Shown piece after piece: positions 9,469-19,776 of a DNA stretch of 64,000 nt (within the stretch, counting starts at the first letter, position 1; each line of letters begins with the position of its first letter). The stretch spans positions 2,976,001 through 3,040,000 of the forward strand of contig NZ_CP073754.1 of NCBI RefSeq assembly GCF_018734325.1, written 5' to 3'. This DNA is from Methylomonas paludis (GTDB lineage Bacteria; Pseudomonadota; Gammaproteobacteria; Methylococcales; Methylomonadaceae). A model generated the notes under the pieces. It saw nothing but the letters and a program-made list of their open reading frames with translations, was not told the origin of the DNA and made no database searches. A program made the translations under genes and the position numbers.

Positions 9469-10035
9469 ATGATCCAAACCACGTATTTAAATAATCAATT
9501 CCTGATTGCGATGCCGGGCTTGAACGATCCGCATTTTTTTCATACCGTTACCTATGTTTGCCAGCATAATGATGACGGCGCCCTGGGCATTGTCATCAAT
9601 CGACCGACTAATATGAAACTCAGCGATATTTTTCGGCAAATGGGCATTAAAAGCGAATTAGCCTCCGTTCTAAATGCGCCCGTTTTTGCCGGTGGCCCTG
9701 TGCAACAGGAACGCGGCTTTGTAATACATCGCCCCTGCGAACAACACTGGGATTCTAGTATTTCCACCGCCGACAATATTACCTTGACCAGTTCTCGCGA
9801 TGTATTGGAAGCCATTGCAGAAGGCAAGGGCCCTAGCCAATATTTGATCGCACTAGGCTATGCAGGCTGGGGCAGCGGCCAACTTGAGAAGGAAATGGTA
9901 GAAAATGCCTGGCTAAACACACCTAGCGGCGAAGCCATTATTTTTGATACCCCAATCAGCCAACGCTGGAATGCAGCTGCCGGCCAACTGGGCATAGACA
10001 TTAATCGTTTAACCGCGCCGGCTGGTCATGGCTAA
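9469..10035 (+). CDS. yqgE: YqgE/AlgH family protein (UPF0301)
   Basis: This 188-residue protein opens with NNQFLIAMPGLNDPHF and continues with TYVCQHNDDGALGIVINRP, the signature of the AlgH/YqgE family. Its biochemical role is unsettled; in Pseudomonas it has been linked to alginate regulation. It overlaps ruvX by 8 bp, the usual yqgE-yqgF coupling, which supports co-translation. It is cytosolic, with no signal or TM segment. Confidence 0.93.
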   Translation: MIQTTYLNNQFLIAMPGLNDPHFFHTVTYVCQHNDDGALGIVINRPTNMKLSDIFRQMGIKSELASVLNAPVFAGGPVQQERGFVIHRPCEQHWDSSISTADNITLTSSRDVLEAIAEGKGPSQYLIALGYAGWGSGQLEKEMVENAWLNTPSGEAIIFDTPISQRWNAAAGQLGIDINRLTAPAGHG

Positions 10036-10480
10036 AATAGATCCCTTACGCACGAAACTAAGCAATGATGCTTATCTTGGTTTTGATTTTGGCAGTAAAA
10101 AAATCGGCGTTGCCGTTGGTTATGCCGCCACGGCAATTGCCAGTCCTTTGCAAACCATACGTTCCATAGGCCTGACTCCGGACTGGCAGATCATCAGTAA
10201 AGTCATCAATGAATGGCAACCTATCGGACTGGTCGTCGGCATTTCCCGGCAGCAAGACGGCAGCGACAACATAATCACCCCCAGAATGGAAAAATTCTGT
10301 CGTCAATTAAATGGCCGCTATAATTTGCCAGTATTTCAAATTGATGAATCCCTGACCACCTTTGCCGCCAAACAATTGTTATTTGATGACCTACAGGTAA
10401 GAGCTGATAAACTATGGGCTAAACAAGACCAAGTAGCCGCCCAGTTGATCCTGCAAAGCTGGTTTAATAAGCCTTCTTAA
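10028..10480 (+). CDS. ruvX: Holliday junction resolvase-like nuclease RuvX/YqgF
   Basis: This 150-residue RNase H-fold nuclease is implicated in pre-16S rRNA 5' end maturation. Candidate catalytic acids are seen in LGFDFGSKKIGVAVG, IDESLTTFAAK and KQDQVAAQLIL. The start overlaps the end of yqgE and the gene is followed after 5 bp by pyrR, so it is part of one long operon. Length is normal for the family (E. coli YqgF 138). Confidence 0.92.
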   Translation: MAKIDPLRTKLSNDAYLGFDFGSKKIGVAVGYAATAIASPLQTIRSIGLTPDWQIISKVINEWQPIGLVVGISRQQDGSDNIITPRMEKFCRQLNGRYNLPVFQIDESLTTFAAKQLLFDDLQVRADKLWAKQDQVAAQLILQSWFNKPS

Positions 10481-10485
10481 ACACT

Positions 10486-11004
10486 ATGCCGACACAAAAC
10501 CTGAATATCAACAGCTTACTTGATGAACTTGAAGCTGCCATTCGCCTGCAAATCAATGACCGCCAATTGAAAAACCCAATCTTTATTGGTATTCATAGCG
10601 GTGGAGCCTGGGTAGCTGAACAAATTCATCAACGTATTGGCAGTCTTGAACCGCTAGGCTTGCTGGACATTACTTTTTATCGTGACGACTTCACCCAAAT
10701 AGGCATGCACCCCAAAGTCAAACCCAGCCAATTGCCACCCCATCTGGAAGGCAGGGATATTATTCTAATCGACGATGTGTTTTACACCGGCCGCACCATA
10801 CGCGCCGCACTAAACGAAATCTTTGATTATGGCAGACCCAATCAGGTGTTGTTGGCGGTTTTAATAGAACGTAACGGCAGACAAATTCCTTTACAACCTG
10901 ATTGCTACGGCATTCGCATGTCTTTACCTGAAAACCAAAGAATTAAGCTTACTGGCCCAACACCGCTAGGCATACACATTGAAACTCTGACCTGCGCCGC
11001 CTGA
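10486..11004 (+). CDS. pyrR: Bifunctional PyrR: pyrimidine operon regulator / uracil phosphoribosyltransferase
   Basis: This 172-residue type I phosphoribosyltransferase has the PRPP-binding loop [19 protein letters not shown] at about residues 90-108. In Bacillus PyrR binds mRNA; in gammaproteobacteria the regulatory role is less clear and UPRTase activity is the safer claim. It lies 2 bp upstream of pyrB. I see no PyrR anti-terminator structure because the genes are essentially contiguous. Confidence 0.9.
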   Translation: MPTQNLNINSLLDELEAAIRLQINDRQLKNPIFIGIHSGGAWVAEQIHQRIGSLEPLGLLDITFYRDDFTQIGMHPKVKPSQLPPHLEGRDIILIDDVFYTGRTIRAALNEIFDYGRPNQVLLAVLIERNGRQIPLQPDCYGIRMSLPENQRIKLTGPTPLGIHIETLTCAA

Positions 11005-11006
11005 AT

Positions 11007-11975
11007 ATGCATAGGCATCTACAATTAACTGAACAAGGCAAACTCAAGCATTTTTTAACTATCGACGGCTTAAGTCGGGAATTACTGACAGAAATACTGG
11101 ATACCGCCGAATCTTTTGCTGATATGTCCGGCAAGCAGGTGAAAAAAGTGCCTTTACTCAGAGGCAAGACCATCATCAATCTGTTTTTTGAAAACAGCAC
11201 CCGCACCCGTACCACCTTTGAGCTGGCCGCCACCCGTTTATCTGCTGATGTGCTGACCATGAATATCGCCACTTCATCAACATCTAAGGGTGAAAGCTTG
11301 CTGGATACCATCCGCAATCTGGAAGCCATGCATGTCGACATGTTTGTGGTGCGGCACGCGCTAAGCGGCGCGGCTCATTTTATTGCCCAACATGTGGCTC
11401 CTCATATCAGCGTGATCAATGCCGGTGATGGTCAGCACTCCCACCCCACCCAAGCAATGCTGGATATGTTTACCATACGCCAGCATAAAAAACAGTTTGC
11501 CGGACTGAAAATAGCCATTGTCGGAGACATCCTGCATTCTAGAGTAGCCCGCTCCCAGATTCTGGCCTTGAATACACTAGGCGTTGCGGAAGTCAGAGTG
11601 ATTGCGCCCAAAACCTTGCTGCCCACTCAAGTACGCAGCATGGGAGTAATTGATCTACAGGATATGGCGGAAGGTTTACAGGATGTCGATGTCATTATTA
11701 TGCTGCGACTACAGAAGGAACGTATGAATTCAGCTTTTCTACCTAGTGAAAGTGAATATTTCCGCTGCTTCGGACTTACTGAAGCTAAGCTCAAGTACGC
11801 TAAACCAGATGTGGTAGTCATGCATCCCGGCCCAATCAACCGTGGCGTGGAAATTGCGTCCAGCGTGGCAGACGGCCCTCACTCGGTCATTTTGCAACAA
11901 GTCAGCAACGGCATAGCAGTACGGATGGCTGTGATGTCCATGACCTTCCCGGCCCACGGAACCACAACGGCATGA
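11007..11975 (+). CDS. pyrB: Aspartate carbamoyltransferase catalytic chain
   Basis: It catalyses carbamoyl phosphate plus aspartate to carbamoylaspartate, the committed step of pyrimidine synthesis. The 322-residue protein carries the carbamoyl phosphate loop [17 protein letters not shown], the STSKGES loop and [14 protein letters not shown], and ends near [12 protein letters not shown]. It overlaps the downstream pyrC' by 4 bp. This is the Pseudomonas-type pyrB-pyrC' pair, where a catalytically dead dihydroorotase is a structural partner of ATCase. No pyrI regulatory chain is present. Confidence 0.95.
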   Translation: MHRHLQLTEQGKLKHFLTIDGLSRELLTEILDTAESFADMSGKQVKKVPLLRGKTIINLFFENSTRTRTTFELAATRLSADVLTMNIATSSTSKGESLLDTIRNLEAMHVDMFVVRHALSGAAHFIAQHVAPHISVINAGDGQHSHPTQAMLDMFTIRQHKKQFAGLKIAIVGDILHSRVARSQILALNTLGVAEVRVIAPKTLLPTQVRSMGVIDLQDMAEGLQDVDVIIMLRLQKERMNSAFLPSESEYFRCFGLTEAKLKYAKPDVVVMHPGPINRGVEIASSVADGPHSVILQQVSNGIAVRMAVMSMTFPAHGTTTA

Positions 11976-13258
11976 ACAGGATTTTAATCAGTAATGGCCG
12001 GATCATTGATCCGGCGAATCAGGTGGATGCGATAGGACCAGTCTGCATTGCCAACGGCGAAATCTTGTCTGTCTTAAGCATTCCGAACGATTTCCAGGCT
12101 GAACAGCATATTGATGCCCATGACCGCATAGTTTGCCCAGGCTTCATTGACTTGAGCGTTCGTTTGCGCGAACCCGGCCATACTCAGAAAGGCAATATAG
12201 CCAGTGAAAGCCGGGCCGCTGCCAGTGCAGGCATCACAAGCTTGTGCCTACCTCCTGACACCAAACCCTGCATCGACACCCCGGCAGTAGTTGAATACAT
12301 CAAGGATAAAGCCGAAATTGCCGGTTATGCTAATCTGTACCCGATTGCAGCTTTGACCCAACGTTTGGCCGGCACCGAACTTAGTACCATGTTCGCCCTG
12401 AAACAATCAGGTTGCATTGCCGTCAGTAATGCCCGCGAACCCTTGGCAAATCTGCTGATCTTGCGCCGGGCTATGGAATATGCCAGCAGTCATAATCTTT
12501 TATTGATATACCACGCTAACGAAGCCTCTTTAAGCGGCAAAGGCTGCGCTCACGAAGGGGAAGTAGCCAGCCGTTACGGATTACCGGGTATTCCAGAAGC
12601 GGCGGAATCCATCGCCATTGCTCAGTGCCTGGAGTTGGCAGAATTGACCGGCTGCCGGGTTCATTTCAGCCAAATCAGTTGCCGACAATCCATTATTAAA
12701 ATTCAGCAGGCTAAAAAATATGGTTTGCAAATCAGTGCAGATGTCGCCATTCATCAATTACATCTGACCGAAGACGATATGATTCCCTTTGACAGTGCTT
12801 ATCATGTGATACCGCCCTTGCGCAGCAAAAATGATCGGAGCGCATTGCTAAGTAGCTTAATCAATGGTGTTTTGGATGCTGTGAGCTCCGATCATCAACC
12901 TCATGACTTAGACGCCAAGCTTGGGGCATTTCCAGAAACCGAACCGGGCGTGGCTGCATTGGAAACCTTGTTACCGCTAATGCTGGAACTGCAAAGACAA
13001 AATCGGCTTAGCCTGACTCAGGCAATTGCTTTGTTAACTCAAAACCCTGCTGCCATCCTGGGCTTACCCACCGGAGTATTGACACCCGGCGCCCCAGCTG
13101 ATATTTGTATCTTTGATCCGCACCAAATCTGGCGGGTTGATGTACAGAATTGGCGTAGCGCTGGCCGAAACACCCCTTATTGGGGACAAAACCTAACAGG
13201 CCGAGTAACTCATACTCTGCAGGCTGGACGGTTGATTTACTGCCTGAACGACTTATGA
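11972..13258 (+). CDS. Inactive dihydroorotase-like subunit of aspartate carbamoyltransferase (PyrC'/PyrX)
   Basis: This 428-residue protein has the dihydroorotase fold, but the metal-binding HxH after the first strand reads [10 protein letters not shown]: Ser62 and Arg64 replace the two histidines. The region normally giving another His ligand reads [10 protein letters not shown]. The SSDHQPH block with its Asp is kept. In Pseudomonas putida and P. aeruginosa such pyrC' proteins are inactive and stabilise the PyrB dodecamer, and tight pyrB coupling here argues the same. A working pyrC must be elsewhere. Automated labels of 'dihydroorotase' would be misleading for activity. Confidence 0.88.
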   Translation: MNRILISNGRIIDPANQVDAIGPVCIANGEILSVLSIPNDFQAEQHIDAHDRIVCPGFIDLSVRLREPGHTQKGNIASESRAAASAGITSLCLPPDTKPCIDTPAVVEYIKDKAEIAGYANLYPIAALTQRLAGTELSTMFALKQSGCIAVSNAREPLANLLILRRAMEYASSHNLLLIYHANEASLSGKGCAHEGEVASRYGLPGIPEAAESIAIAQCLELAELTGCRVHFSQISCRQSIIKIQQAKKYGLQISADVAIHQLHLTEDDMIPFDSAYHVIPPLRSKNDRSALLSSLINGVLDAVSSDHQPHDLDAKLGAFPETEPGVAALETLLPLMLELQRQNRLSLTQAIALLTQNPAAILGLPTGVLTPGAPADICIFDPHQIWRVDVQNWRSAGRNTPYWGQNLTGRVTHTLQAGRLIYCLNDL

Positions 13259-13557
13259 TTAAAGCCGTCAGGCTATTGGTTTTGCCGTTTTTTATCAGCG
13301 CATGTTCCCGTGACTACCAACCCGCCGATCACGCCAACGGCGAACAAATCTATCTGGAAGCCTGCAGCCAATGTCATCGAACCGCTGCAAATGCCAGTAT
13401 TTTTCAGTTGCACGCCAAAAACACCAATGCAAATTATATATCGGAAAAAGTCCTACACGGCTCAGCATTCATGCCGTCATTTCCCAATATTACCGGGAAC
13501 AATCTAGTACTTATCAGTGATTACGTGCTAGAACATAGTGAGATTGCAGACGAGTAA
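13255..13557 (+). CDS. Small c-type cytochrome lipoprotein
   Basis: From the ATG at 13255, overlapping the pyrC' stop, this is a 100-residue protein. A lipoprotein signal ends at FFISAC. One heme motif CSQCH is present, with a likely methionine axial ligand in AFMPSFPNITG. It therefore resembles a periplasmic class I monoheme cytochrome c anchored by lipid. The frame extends upstream to 13180 within pyrC', but that start would bury the signal. Its redox partner is unknown; the position at the end of a pyrimidine operon gives no clue. Confidence 0.8.
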   Translation: MIKAVRLLVLPFFISACSRDYQPADHANGEQIYLEACSQCHRTAANASIFQLHAKNTNANYISEKVLHGSAFMPSFPNITGNNLVLISDYVLEHSEIADE

Positions 13558-13560
13558 AGT

Positions 13561-14265
13561 ATGTCAAATTTAAAAAGCCGGCGCGAACGTTCTAAAAACC
13601 ATAGCATTATTGAAGATTTAAAAGGCGATCAATCCTGGCGAATTTTTCGGATTATCAGCGAATTTACCGAAGGCTTTGATGAACTCAGCGGCTTACCCGA
13701 TGCTATTTCTATTTTTGGCTCAGCGCGACTTAACAGAGAGCATCCTTACTATCTGCAAACAGTGGAATTGGCTGAGGCGCTCAGCAAACACGATTTCGCC
13801 ATTATCAGCGGCGGCGGTCCAGGCATTATGGAAGCAGCCAATAAAGGCGCACATCTGCAAAATCAGACTTCAGTTGGTTTGAACATTGAATTACCGACAG
13901 AGCAAAAGGCCAATCCTTACCAAAGTATTTCCCTAAATTTTCGCTATTTTTTTGTCCGTAAAGTCATGTTCGTGCGTTATTCAATGGGCTACGTCTGCAT
14001 GCCTGGCGGGTTTGGCACTCTGGATGAATTTTTTGAGGCATTAACTCTAATGCAAACCCATAAGGTCTACCCTATTCCGCTGGTCTTGTTTGGTAGCGCT
14101 TTTTGGACTGGCCTGATTGAGTGGATGAAGACCAGAATGGTGGCGGACGGCACTATTTCGGCCGCTGAAATGGATCTGATTACCATTACCGATGATGTTG
14201 ATGAAGTGGTAAATATCATGACCAAACACCGCATCTGGAAAAATAAACAGCGGAAAGCCACTTAA
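13561..14265 (+). CDS. LOG family protein (TIGR00730, lysine-decarboxylase-like fold)
   Basis: This 234-residue protein has the Rossmann-like LOG fold with ISGGGPGIMEAANKGA (about residues 81-96) and the nucleotide-binding PGGFGTLDEFFEALTLMQ motif (about 148-165). Members hydrolyse nucleoside 5'-monophosphates to free base and ribose phosphate; older 'lysine decarboxylase' labels are wrong. It starts 3 bp after the cytochrome gene, so it is probably the last gene of the gshB-to-LOG operon. Exact substrate is not predictable. Confidence 0.85.
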   Translation: MSNLKSRRERSKNHSIIEDLKGDQSWRIFRIISEFTEGFDELSGLPDAISIFGSARLNREHPYYLQTVELAEALSKHDFAIISGGGPGIMEAANKGAHLQNQTSVGLNIELPTEQKANPYQSISLNFRYFFVRKVMFVRYSMGYVCMPGGFGTLDEFFEALTLMQTHKVYPIPLVLFGSAFWTGLIEWMKTRMVADGTISAAEMDLITITDDVDEVVNIMTKHRIWKNKQRKAT

Positions 14266-14321
14266 GTCCGGCTATCCGGGGTTAAATATTGCAAATATCC
14301 AGCTTATTTTCAATGCTGAGC

Positions 14322-14351
14322 TTGTTCATACCTGCTCTGAAACATTATAAT
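14322..14351 (+). promoter_or_regulatory. Candidate sigma70 promoter for zwf
   Basis: TTGTTC (14322-14327) and a consensus TATAAT (14346-14351), 18 bases apart, lie about 100 bp upstream of the zwf start in the 185-bp gap after the LOG gene. Confidence 0.5.
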
Positions 14352-14450
14352 ACACTGGGAAATCTGGCGGCTTCTGCCTGAGCGCTTCCTCAATCCACGG
14401 CGTGTTTCAACATTGCCGGTCTATGCTGCGTAGCCACATTTAAGAACACA

Positions 14451-15917
14451 ATGAGTAACAATACCTATAAACCCTGCGATTTTGTCATATATGGCGCATT
14501 AGGCGACTTATCCAAACGCAAGCTATTGATTTCACTATATCGCCTGGAAAAGCATAATCTTATCGAAGCCGACACCCGTATTATCGGGGTAGATAGACTT
14601 GCGGAAACCAGCCAGGGTTTTATTGATATTGCTTATAAAAGCTTACAATCTTTTTTAAACAATGAAATTGACGATAAGATTTGGGCACAATTTTCCCAAC
14701 GCCTATCCTATTTGAAAATCGATCTTACTCAGGCCGCAGAATACCAGCAACTGCATTCAGTACTTGAACCTGAAAGCCGGGTAATGGTCAATTATCTGGC
14801 GGTAGCGCCCTTTCTGTTCAAAAGTATTTGCCAAGGCCTGCACAGTAGTGGCGTGATTAATTCCGAAACCCGTCTGGTCATGGAAAAACCCATCGGCCAC
14901 GACCTTAAATCGTCAAAAGAAATCAATGACGTGGTCACCGAGGTTTTTAAAGAGGAGCAGGTTTACCGAATAGACCACTATCTAGGTAAAGAGACCGTGC
15001 TGAACTTATTAGCACTGCGCTTCGCGAATTCCATATTCACCACTAACTGGAATCACAACACCATAGATCATATCCAAATTACTGTTGGTGAAGATATCGG
15101 CATAGAAGGTCGCTGGGAATATTTTGATAAAACCGGGCAATTACGCGATATGCTGCAAAATCACTTGCTGCAAATCTTAACCTTCGTTGCTATGGAACCA
15201 CCTGCCGATTTATCTGCTGAAAGCATACATAGTGAAAAAATCAAGGTATTGAAAGCGCTCAGACCCATTACTGCACGTAATGTAGAAGAAAAAACCGTCA
15301 GAGGCCAATACACCAGCGGCTATGTCAACGGTAAAGAAGTTCCTGGTTATCTGGAAGAGGTCGGCGCCAATGTTTCCAGTACCACCGAAACATTTGTCGC
15401 CATCCGGGTAGACATCGACAACTGGCGTTGGGCCGGCGTACCTTTTTACATGCGCACAGGCAAACGTACACCTAATAAACGCACTGAAATTGTTGTCAAC
15501 TTTAAACAGTTGCCGCACAATATTTTTAAAGATAGCTTCCGCAATCTACCAGCCAACAAACTGGTGATTCACTTACAGCCGAATGAAGGCGTAGAAGTGA
15601 TGATGCTTAACAAAGTCCCCGGCATAGACGGCAATATTAAATTGCAAAATACAAAATTGGACTTAAGCTTTTCGGAGACATTTAAAAACAACCGCATCTT
15701 TGGCGGCTATGAAAAACTGATTTTGGAAGCCTTACGCGGTAACCCAACTTTATTTTTAAGCCGCGAAGAAATTGAACAGGCCTGGATTTGGGTTGATTCA
15801 ATCCTGTCGGCTTGGGCTAATAATCACACTGCACCAAAACCTTACCCGGCTGGAAGCTGGGGACCACTCGCTTCAGTAGCCTTGCTGGCCAGAGATGGCC
15901 GTGGTTGGGAAGAATAA
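14451..15917 (+). CDS. zwf: Glucose-6-phosphate 1-dehydrogenase
   Basis: It oxidises glucose 6-phosphate to 6-phosphogluconolactone with NAD(P)+. The 488-residue protein shows the N-terminal nucleotide fold start CDFVIYGALGDLSKRKL, the active-site peptide RIDHYLGKE (about residues 173-181) and MRTGKRTP near residues 336-343. It opens the zwf-pgl-edd-eda run, which converts glucose 6-phosphate to pyruvate and glyceraldehyde 3-phosphate. In RuMP-cycle methanotrophs this set also serves formaldehyde-derived hexose. Confidence 0.96.
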   Translation: MSNNTYKPCDFVIYGALGDLSKRKLLISLYRLEKHNLIEADTRIIGVDRLAETSQGFIDIAYKSLQSFLNNEIDDKIWAQFSQRLSYLKIDLTQAAEYQQLHSVLEPESRVMVNYLAVAPFLFKSICQGLHSSGVINSETRLVMEKPIGHDLKSSKEINDVVTEVFKEEQVYRIDHYLGKETVLNLLALRFANSIFTTNWNHNTIDHIQITVGEDIGIEGRWEYFDKTGQLRDMLQNHLLQILTFVAMEPPADLSAESIHSEKIKVLKALRPITARNVEEKTVRGQYTSGYVNGKEVPGYLEEVGANVSSTTETFVAIRVDIDNWRWAGVPFYMRTGKRTPNKRTEIVVNFKQLPHNIFKDSFRNLPANKLVIHLQPNEGVEVMMLNKVPGIDGNIKLQNTKLDLSFSETFKNNRIFGGYEKLILEALRGNPTLFLSREEIEQAWIWVDSILSAWANNHTAPKPYPAGSWGPLASVALLARDGRGWEE

Positions 15918-15946
15918 ATTCAGTTTTGATATTTGAGAAAACTACC

Positions 15947-16657
15947 ATGCTTAGAGAATTTCACTTCGAGAATCGTAGTCATTTGTTGACCGCTTTGACT
16001 GCTGAATGTCAAGATATTCTATCGGAATCCATCAGCAAACACGGCAGCGCAACCTTACTCGTTTCTGGCGGCAGTACCCCGGCTCCACTTTACGAAGCTC
16101 TATCGAAAACAGAGCTGGCCTGGAAAAAAATAAAAGTTGCCCTTGTAGACGAACGCTGGGTAGACGCGCAACACATAGCCAGCAATGAAGCCTTAATTAA
16201 GCGTAGCTTGCTGATTAATAATGCCAAGGCGGCAACATTCGTGGGCATGAAAACTGCTGATCAACGCGCAAGCAAGGGCCAAAGTGAAACAGAAGGCCGA
16301 TATCGCAGCTTGCCTCAACCGTTTACGGTGGCTATTGTCGGCATGGGCAATGACGGACATACTGCATCGTTGTTCCCGCATGCCACAGGTTTGCGTAATG
16401 CTTTAAATGCCGAAAGCGATCAACTTACCGCTGCCATTAACGCCAAAGCCAGTCCAGTCACAGGCCCTAATACAGAACGCATGTCGTTGACAGTGGCCGG
16501 CTTACTGAAATGTGAACGTTTGATTATTTTAATTACCGGTGAAGACAAACTGGAAGTTTTCGATCAAGCCATGAAACCGGGAGCAGTGGAAGACATGCCG
16601 ATTCGCGCCCTGCTTAATCAGGAAAAAGTCCCGGTAGAAATGTATTGGGCACCTTAA
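15947..16657 (+). CDS. pgl: 6-phosphogluconolactonase (DevB/SOL type)
   Basis: It hydrolyses 6-phosphogluconolactone to 6-phosphogluconate. Starting at the ATG at 15947 gives 236 residues; the open frame back to 15905 adds a non-homologous leader. LLVSGGSTPAPLYEAL, ALVDERWV and VGMGNDGHTASLFPH are the standard motifs of the glucosamine-6-phosphate isomerase-like fold. It lies 29 bp after zwf. A 176-bp gap separates it from edd, enough for a second promoter, though none is obvious. Confidence 0.94.
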   Translation: MLREFHFENRSHLLTALTAECQDILSESISKHGSATLLVSGGSTPAPLYEALSKTELAWKKIKVALVDERWVDAQHIASNEALIKRSLLINNAKAATFVGMKTADQRASKGQSETEGRYRSLPQPFTVAIVGMGNDGHTASLFPHATGLRNALNAESDQLTAAINAKASPVTGPNTERMSLTVAGLLKCERLIILITGEDKLEVFDQAMKPGAVEDMPIRALLNQEKVPVEMYWAP

Positions 16658-16833
16658 GTCGATATTTGCTGCGATGATTCCAAACCGGAACGATAAGCTT
16701 ACCAGATTTGTATGTTAAGTCTTATATTCTGTCACCGGCACAGATCATTGCGCAAATTTAACTAACTATTTGCAGCTTCGGGTATCAAGTCATTGCAAGT
16801 AGCCATCACATCTCTTCATTGCCCTGGAGTCTT

Positions 16834-18654
16834 ATGCATCCTATTTTAGAATCAATCACCGCCGATGTAATAGCACGCAGCAGGGAAAGCCGCACAGCCT
16901 ATTTAGATAGAGTAGCCGCCAGCATTGAATCCGGTCCTTATCGCGCCAAACTGGCTTGCGGTAATCTGGCCCACGGCTTTGCCGCCTGTGCCAGTAGTGA
17001 AAAAGACGACTTGGCACATGCTCAAAAAGCCAATATCGCCATCATTTCGGCTTATAACGACATGTTATCGGCCCATGAACCCTACAAAGACTACCCGGCA
17101 TTAATCAAACAAGCCATTCATGAATCCGGTGGAGTCGCTCAATTCGCCGGAGGCGTACCGGCCATGTGTGACGGGGTCACTCAAGGTCAACCCGGCATGG
17201 AATTGTCCTTGTTCAGCCGCGATGTCATCGCCATGGCCACGGCCATCGGCCTCAGTCACAATATGTTTGATGGCGCATTATATTTAGGCGTATGCGATAA
17301 AATTGTACCAGGACTATTAATAGGGGCTCTCAGTTTCGGACACCTGCCCGCCGTTTTTGTACCTGCCGGCCCAATGCCTACCGGCCTGGCCAATAAAGAA
17401 AAAGTGCGGATTCGCCAGCTTTATGCCGAAGGCAAAGTTGGCCGCAAAGAATTACTGGAGTCTGAATCCCAGTCATATCATAGCCCAGGCACCTGCACAT
17501 TTTATGGTACCGCCAACAGTAACCAGATGATGGTCGAGATTATGGGTTTGCATTTACCCGGCAGCTCTTTCATCAATCCTTACACACCGCTTAGAGATGA
17601 ATTAACCAAAGCGGCAGCAAGACAAGTGCTGAAGTTTACCTCTCTGGCTGACGACTTCCGTCCCATAGGCCATGTGATAGATGAAAAAGCCATACTGAAT
17701 GCCGTGATCGGCTTATTGGCCACTGGTGGCTCCACCAACCACACTTTACATTTAATTGCGATTGCCAGAGCTGCGGGAGTCATCATCAACTGGGACGATT
17801 TCCACAAACTCTCAAAAATCATCCCGTTGTTGACAAAAATTTACCCTAACGGTTCAGCTGATATCAATCAGTTTCAAGCCGCAGGCGGCATGAGTGTTTT
17901 GATTGCTGAATTGTTGGACAACGGTCTGTTGCATGGGGATGTGTTAACCATAGGTGATCAGCGTGGCTTGGCCCAATATAGCCAAGAACCAAAACTGCTG
18001 GACGGTGAACTGCAATGGCATCCCGGTCCGGATGGTTCTCAGGACCCAGGTATTATCAGCAGTGTCAAGCAACCCTTTGCTGCCGGCGGAGGTTTACATG
18101 TAATGCACGGCAATTTGGGGCGTGGTGTTTCAAAAATTTCTGCCGTTGCCGAACAACATCAAGTGGTAACGGCCCCTGCGGTGGTTTTTGACGACCAGGA
18201 TGACGTGGTAGCCGCTTTCAAACGCGGAGAACTTGAAAAAGACTGTATCGTTGTATTACGTTTTCAAGGGCCAAAAGCCAATGGCATGCCTGAACTGCAT
18301 AAATTGACACCTCCGCTGGGCGTTTTACAAGATAAAGGTTTCAAAGTAGCTCTAATTACTGATGGTCGCATGTCCGGAGCTTCCGGCAAAGTGCCCTCAG
18401 CCATACACATGTGCCCGGAATGTCTCGATGGCGGCCCGCTGGCAAAGGTTCAGGACGGTGACATCATTTCACTAAACACTCAAACCGGTGAAGTAAACGC
18501 ACTGGTCGATGCTGCAGAATTTGCTGCGCGCATCCCGGTCGCTAACCATAGTACTGGCCACCATTTCGGTATGGGCCGAGAATTATTCGGCAGCTTCAGA
18601 GCTCACGCTTCATCAGCCGAAACAGGCGCATGCAACCTTTTTTTTAACGACTAA
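16834..18654 (+). CDS. edd: 6-phosphogluconate dehydratase
   Basis: This is the first dedicated Entner-Doudoroff enzyme, making KDPG from 6-phosphogluconate with an Fe-S cluster. The ATG at 16834 with GGAG just upstream gives 606 residues (E. coli Edd 603). Cluster-ligand cysteines fit [21 protein letters not shown] and [11 protein letters not shown]. The C-terminal [18 protein letters not shown] block is conserved in the IlvD/Edd family. The context with eda 18 bp downstream separates it from IlvD. Confidence 0.96.
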   Translation: MHPILESITADVIARSRESRTAYLDRVAASIESGPYRAKLACGNLAHGFAACASSEKDDLAHAQKANIAIISAYNDMLSAHEPYKDYPALIKQAIHESGGVAQFAGGVPAMCDGVTQGQPGMELSLFSRDVIAMATAIGLSHNMFDGALYLGVCDKIVPGLLIGALSFGHLPAVFVPAGPMPTGLANKEKVRIRQLYAEGKVGRKELLESESQSYHSPGTCTFYGTANSNQMMVEIMGLHLPGSSFINPYTPLRDELTKAAARQVLKFTSLADDFRPIGHVIDEKAILNAVIGLLATGGSTNHTLHLIAIARAAGVIINWDDFHKLSKIIPLLTKIYPNGSADINQFQAAGGMSVLIAELLDNGLLHGDVLTIGDQRGLAQYSQEPKLLDGELQWHPGPDGSQDPGIISSVKQPFAAGGGLHVMHGNLGRGVSKISAVAEQHQVVTAPAVVFDDQDDVVAAFKRGELEKDCIVVLRFQGPKANGMPELHKLTPPLGVLQDKGFKVALITDGRMSGASGKVPSAIHMCPECLDGGPLAKVQDGDIISLNTQTGEVNALVDAAEFAARIPVANHSTGHHFGMGRELFGSFRAHASSAETGACNLFFND

Positions 18655-18672
18655 CTCAGCTAGGAATTTAAC

Positions 18673-19302
18673 ATGACGGTATCCATTCAAGAAGTCATGA
18701 CCACCTCACCAGTCATTCCGGTAATGGTCATCAATCAGCTGGATCAGGCTGTTCCTTTGGCGCGGGCACTTGTCGCCGGAGGCCTGAAAGTTCTGGAAAT
18801 CACCTTACGCACCCCGGCAGCCCTGGAAGCAATACGCCAAATTAAGGCTGAAGTACCTGGCGCAATTGTAGGAGCCGGTACTATAATCAATCTGCAAACC
18901 CTAGATGCCGCACTGGAAGCAGGTTCAGAATTCCTGGTCAGCCCTGGTGTCACTGACAGTTTACTGACTGCAGCGCTTAACTCTGGAGTACCTATTCTAC
19001 CTGGGGTAGTTACCCCTAGCGAAGTGATGCGTTTATTGGATCGCGGCGTTACCGCCATGAAATTTTTTCCTGCTGACGCAGCTGGTGGTATTCCCATGCT
19101 GAAATCCATAGGTGGTCCGTTGCCGCAAGTCACTTTTTGCCCAACCGGCGGGATTAACCCTAAAAATGCCCATGAATATTTGTCACTAAGCAATGTGGCA
19201 TGTGTTGGCGGCTCCTGGATGGCACCGGCCAGTCTGGTTGATGCTGGCGATTGGGCAGAAATTACGCGCCGGGCAGCCGAAGCAACCGCCTTAAAACCAT
19301 AA
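18673..19302 (+). CDS. eda: KHG/KDPG aldolase
   Basis: It cleaves KDPG to pyruvate and glyceraldehyde 3-phosphate. The 209-residue class I aldolase has the Schiff-base lysine in [13 protein letters not shown], the conserved [14 protein letters not shown] strand and VGAGTI. It is the last gene of the Entner-Doudoroff operon and is followed by a strong GC stem-loop. Confidence 0.96.
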   Translation: MTVSIQEVMTTSPVIPVMVINQLDQAVPLARALVAGGLKVLEITLRTPAALEAIRQIKAEVPGAIVGAGTIINLQTLDAALEAGSEFLVSPGVTDSLLTAALNSGVPILPGVVTPSEVMRLLDRGVTAMKFFPADAAGGIPMLKSIGGPLPQVTFCPTGGINPKNAHEYLSLSNVACVGGSWMAPASLVDAGDWAEITRRAAEATALKP

Positions 19303-19375
19303 AGTCATACAGCAGTTATCCATATGTAATAACACCCCCACTAACAACTGATTGACTTGGCTTTCAAAACCCAAG

Positions 19376-19403
19376 CCCTACCCCAATTTTTCAAGGGGTA
19401 GGG
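19376..19403. terminator. Stem-loop downstream of eda
   Basis: CCCTACCCC (19376-19384) and GGGGTAGGG (19395-19403) form a perfect 9-bp GC-rich stem with a 10-base loop in the gap between converging eda and the NIF3-like gene. There is no clear T-run after it, so termination is likely but not classical. Confidence 0.5.
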
Positions 19404-19422
19404 AAATCAATGGCTGCCCCAA

Positions 19423-19746
19423 CTAGCCAAAATCCCCACTACTCAGTATTTGGTAAACCTCATAAGCGGGCTGTTCGTAAGGATGAACATTTAATAAAAC
19501 CTGCAAAACATTTTTTATTAAATGCTCGGCGCAAATCAGCTCGACCTTGTATTCACTGATTGTTTCCAAACGGCTGACACTGCCCAAAAATGGAGTGCTG
19601 CCGGGTAAAGGCCGAAACTGACCGGTACCCAAGACCTGCCAGCAGCATTGATCATAACCCTGGTATTGACCCGCACCAGCATCGAACAAGGCAGACTTGA
19701 CTTGTTCAAGATGACTGGCCGGCACAAAAAATATCAATTTGTACAT
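19423..19746 (-). CDS. Small NIF3/YqfO C-terminal-domain protein
   Basis: This 107-residue protein matches the insert domain of NIF3/YqfO-type proteins: it opens with a KLIFFVPASHLEQVKSAL strand-helix and ends with LLNVHPYEQPAYEVYQI. These stand-alone versions are common in gammaproteobacteria and have no established function. It begins 30 bp after the stop of the 50-residue membrane protein and may belong to the lexA transcription unit. Confidence 0.8.
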   Translation of the reverse strand: MYKLIFFVPASHLEQVKSALFDAGAGQYQGYDQCCWQVLGTGQFRPLPGSTPFLGSVSRLETISEYKVELICAEHLIKNVLQVLLNVHPYEQPAYEVYQILSSGDFG

Positions 19747-19776
19747 TAATGATCTGATGGCTTGCTAAACATAGAA

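Noticed and set aside
10481-11006. PyrR-dependent attenuator before pyrB
   Set aside because: There are only 5 and 2 bases between the genes, so no leader structure can exist there.
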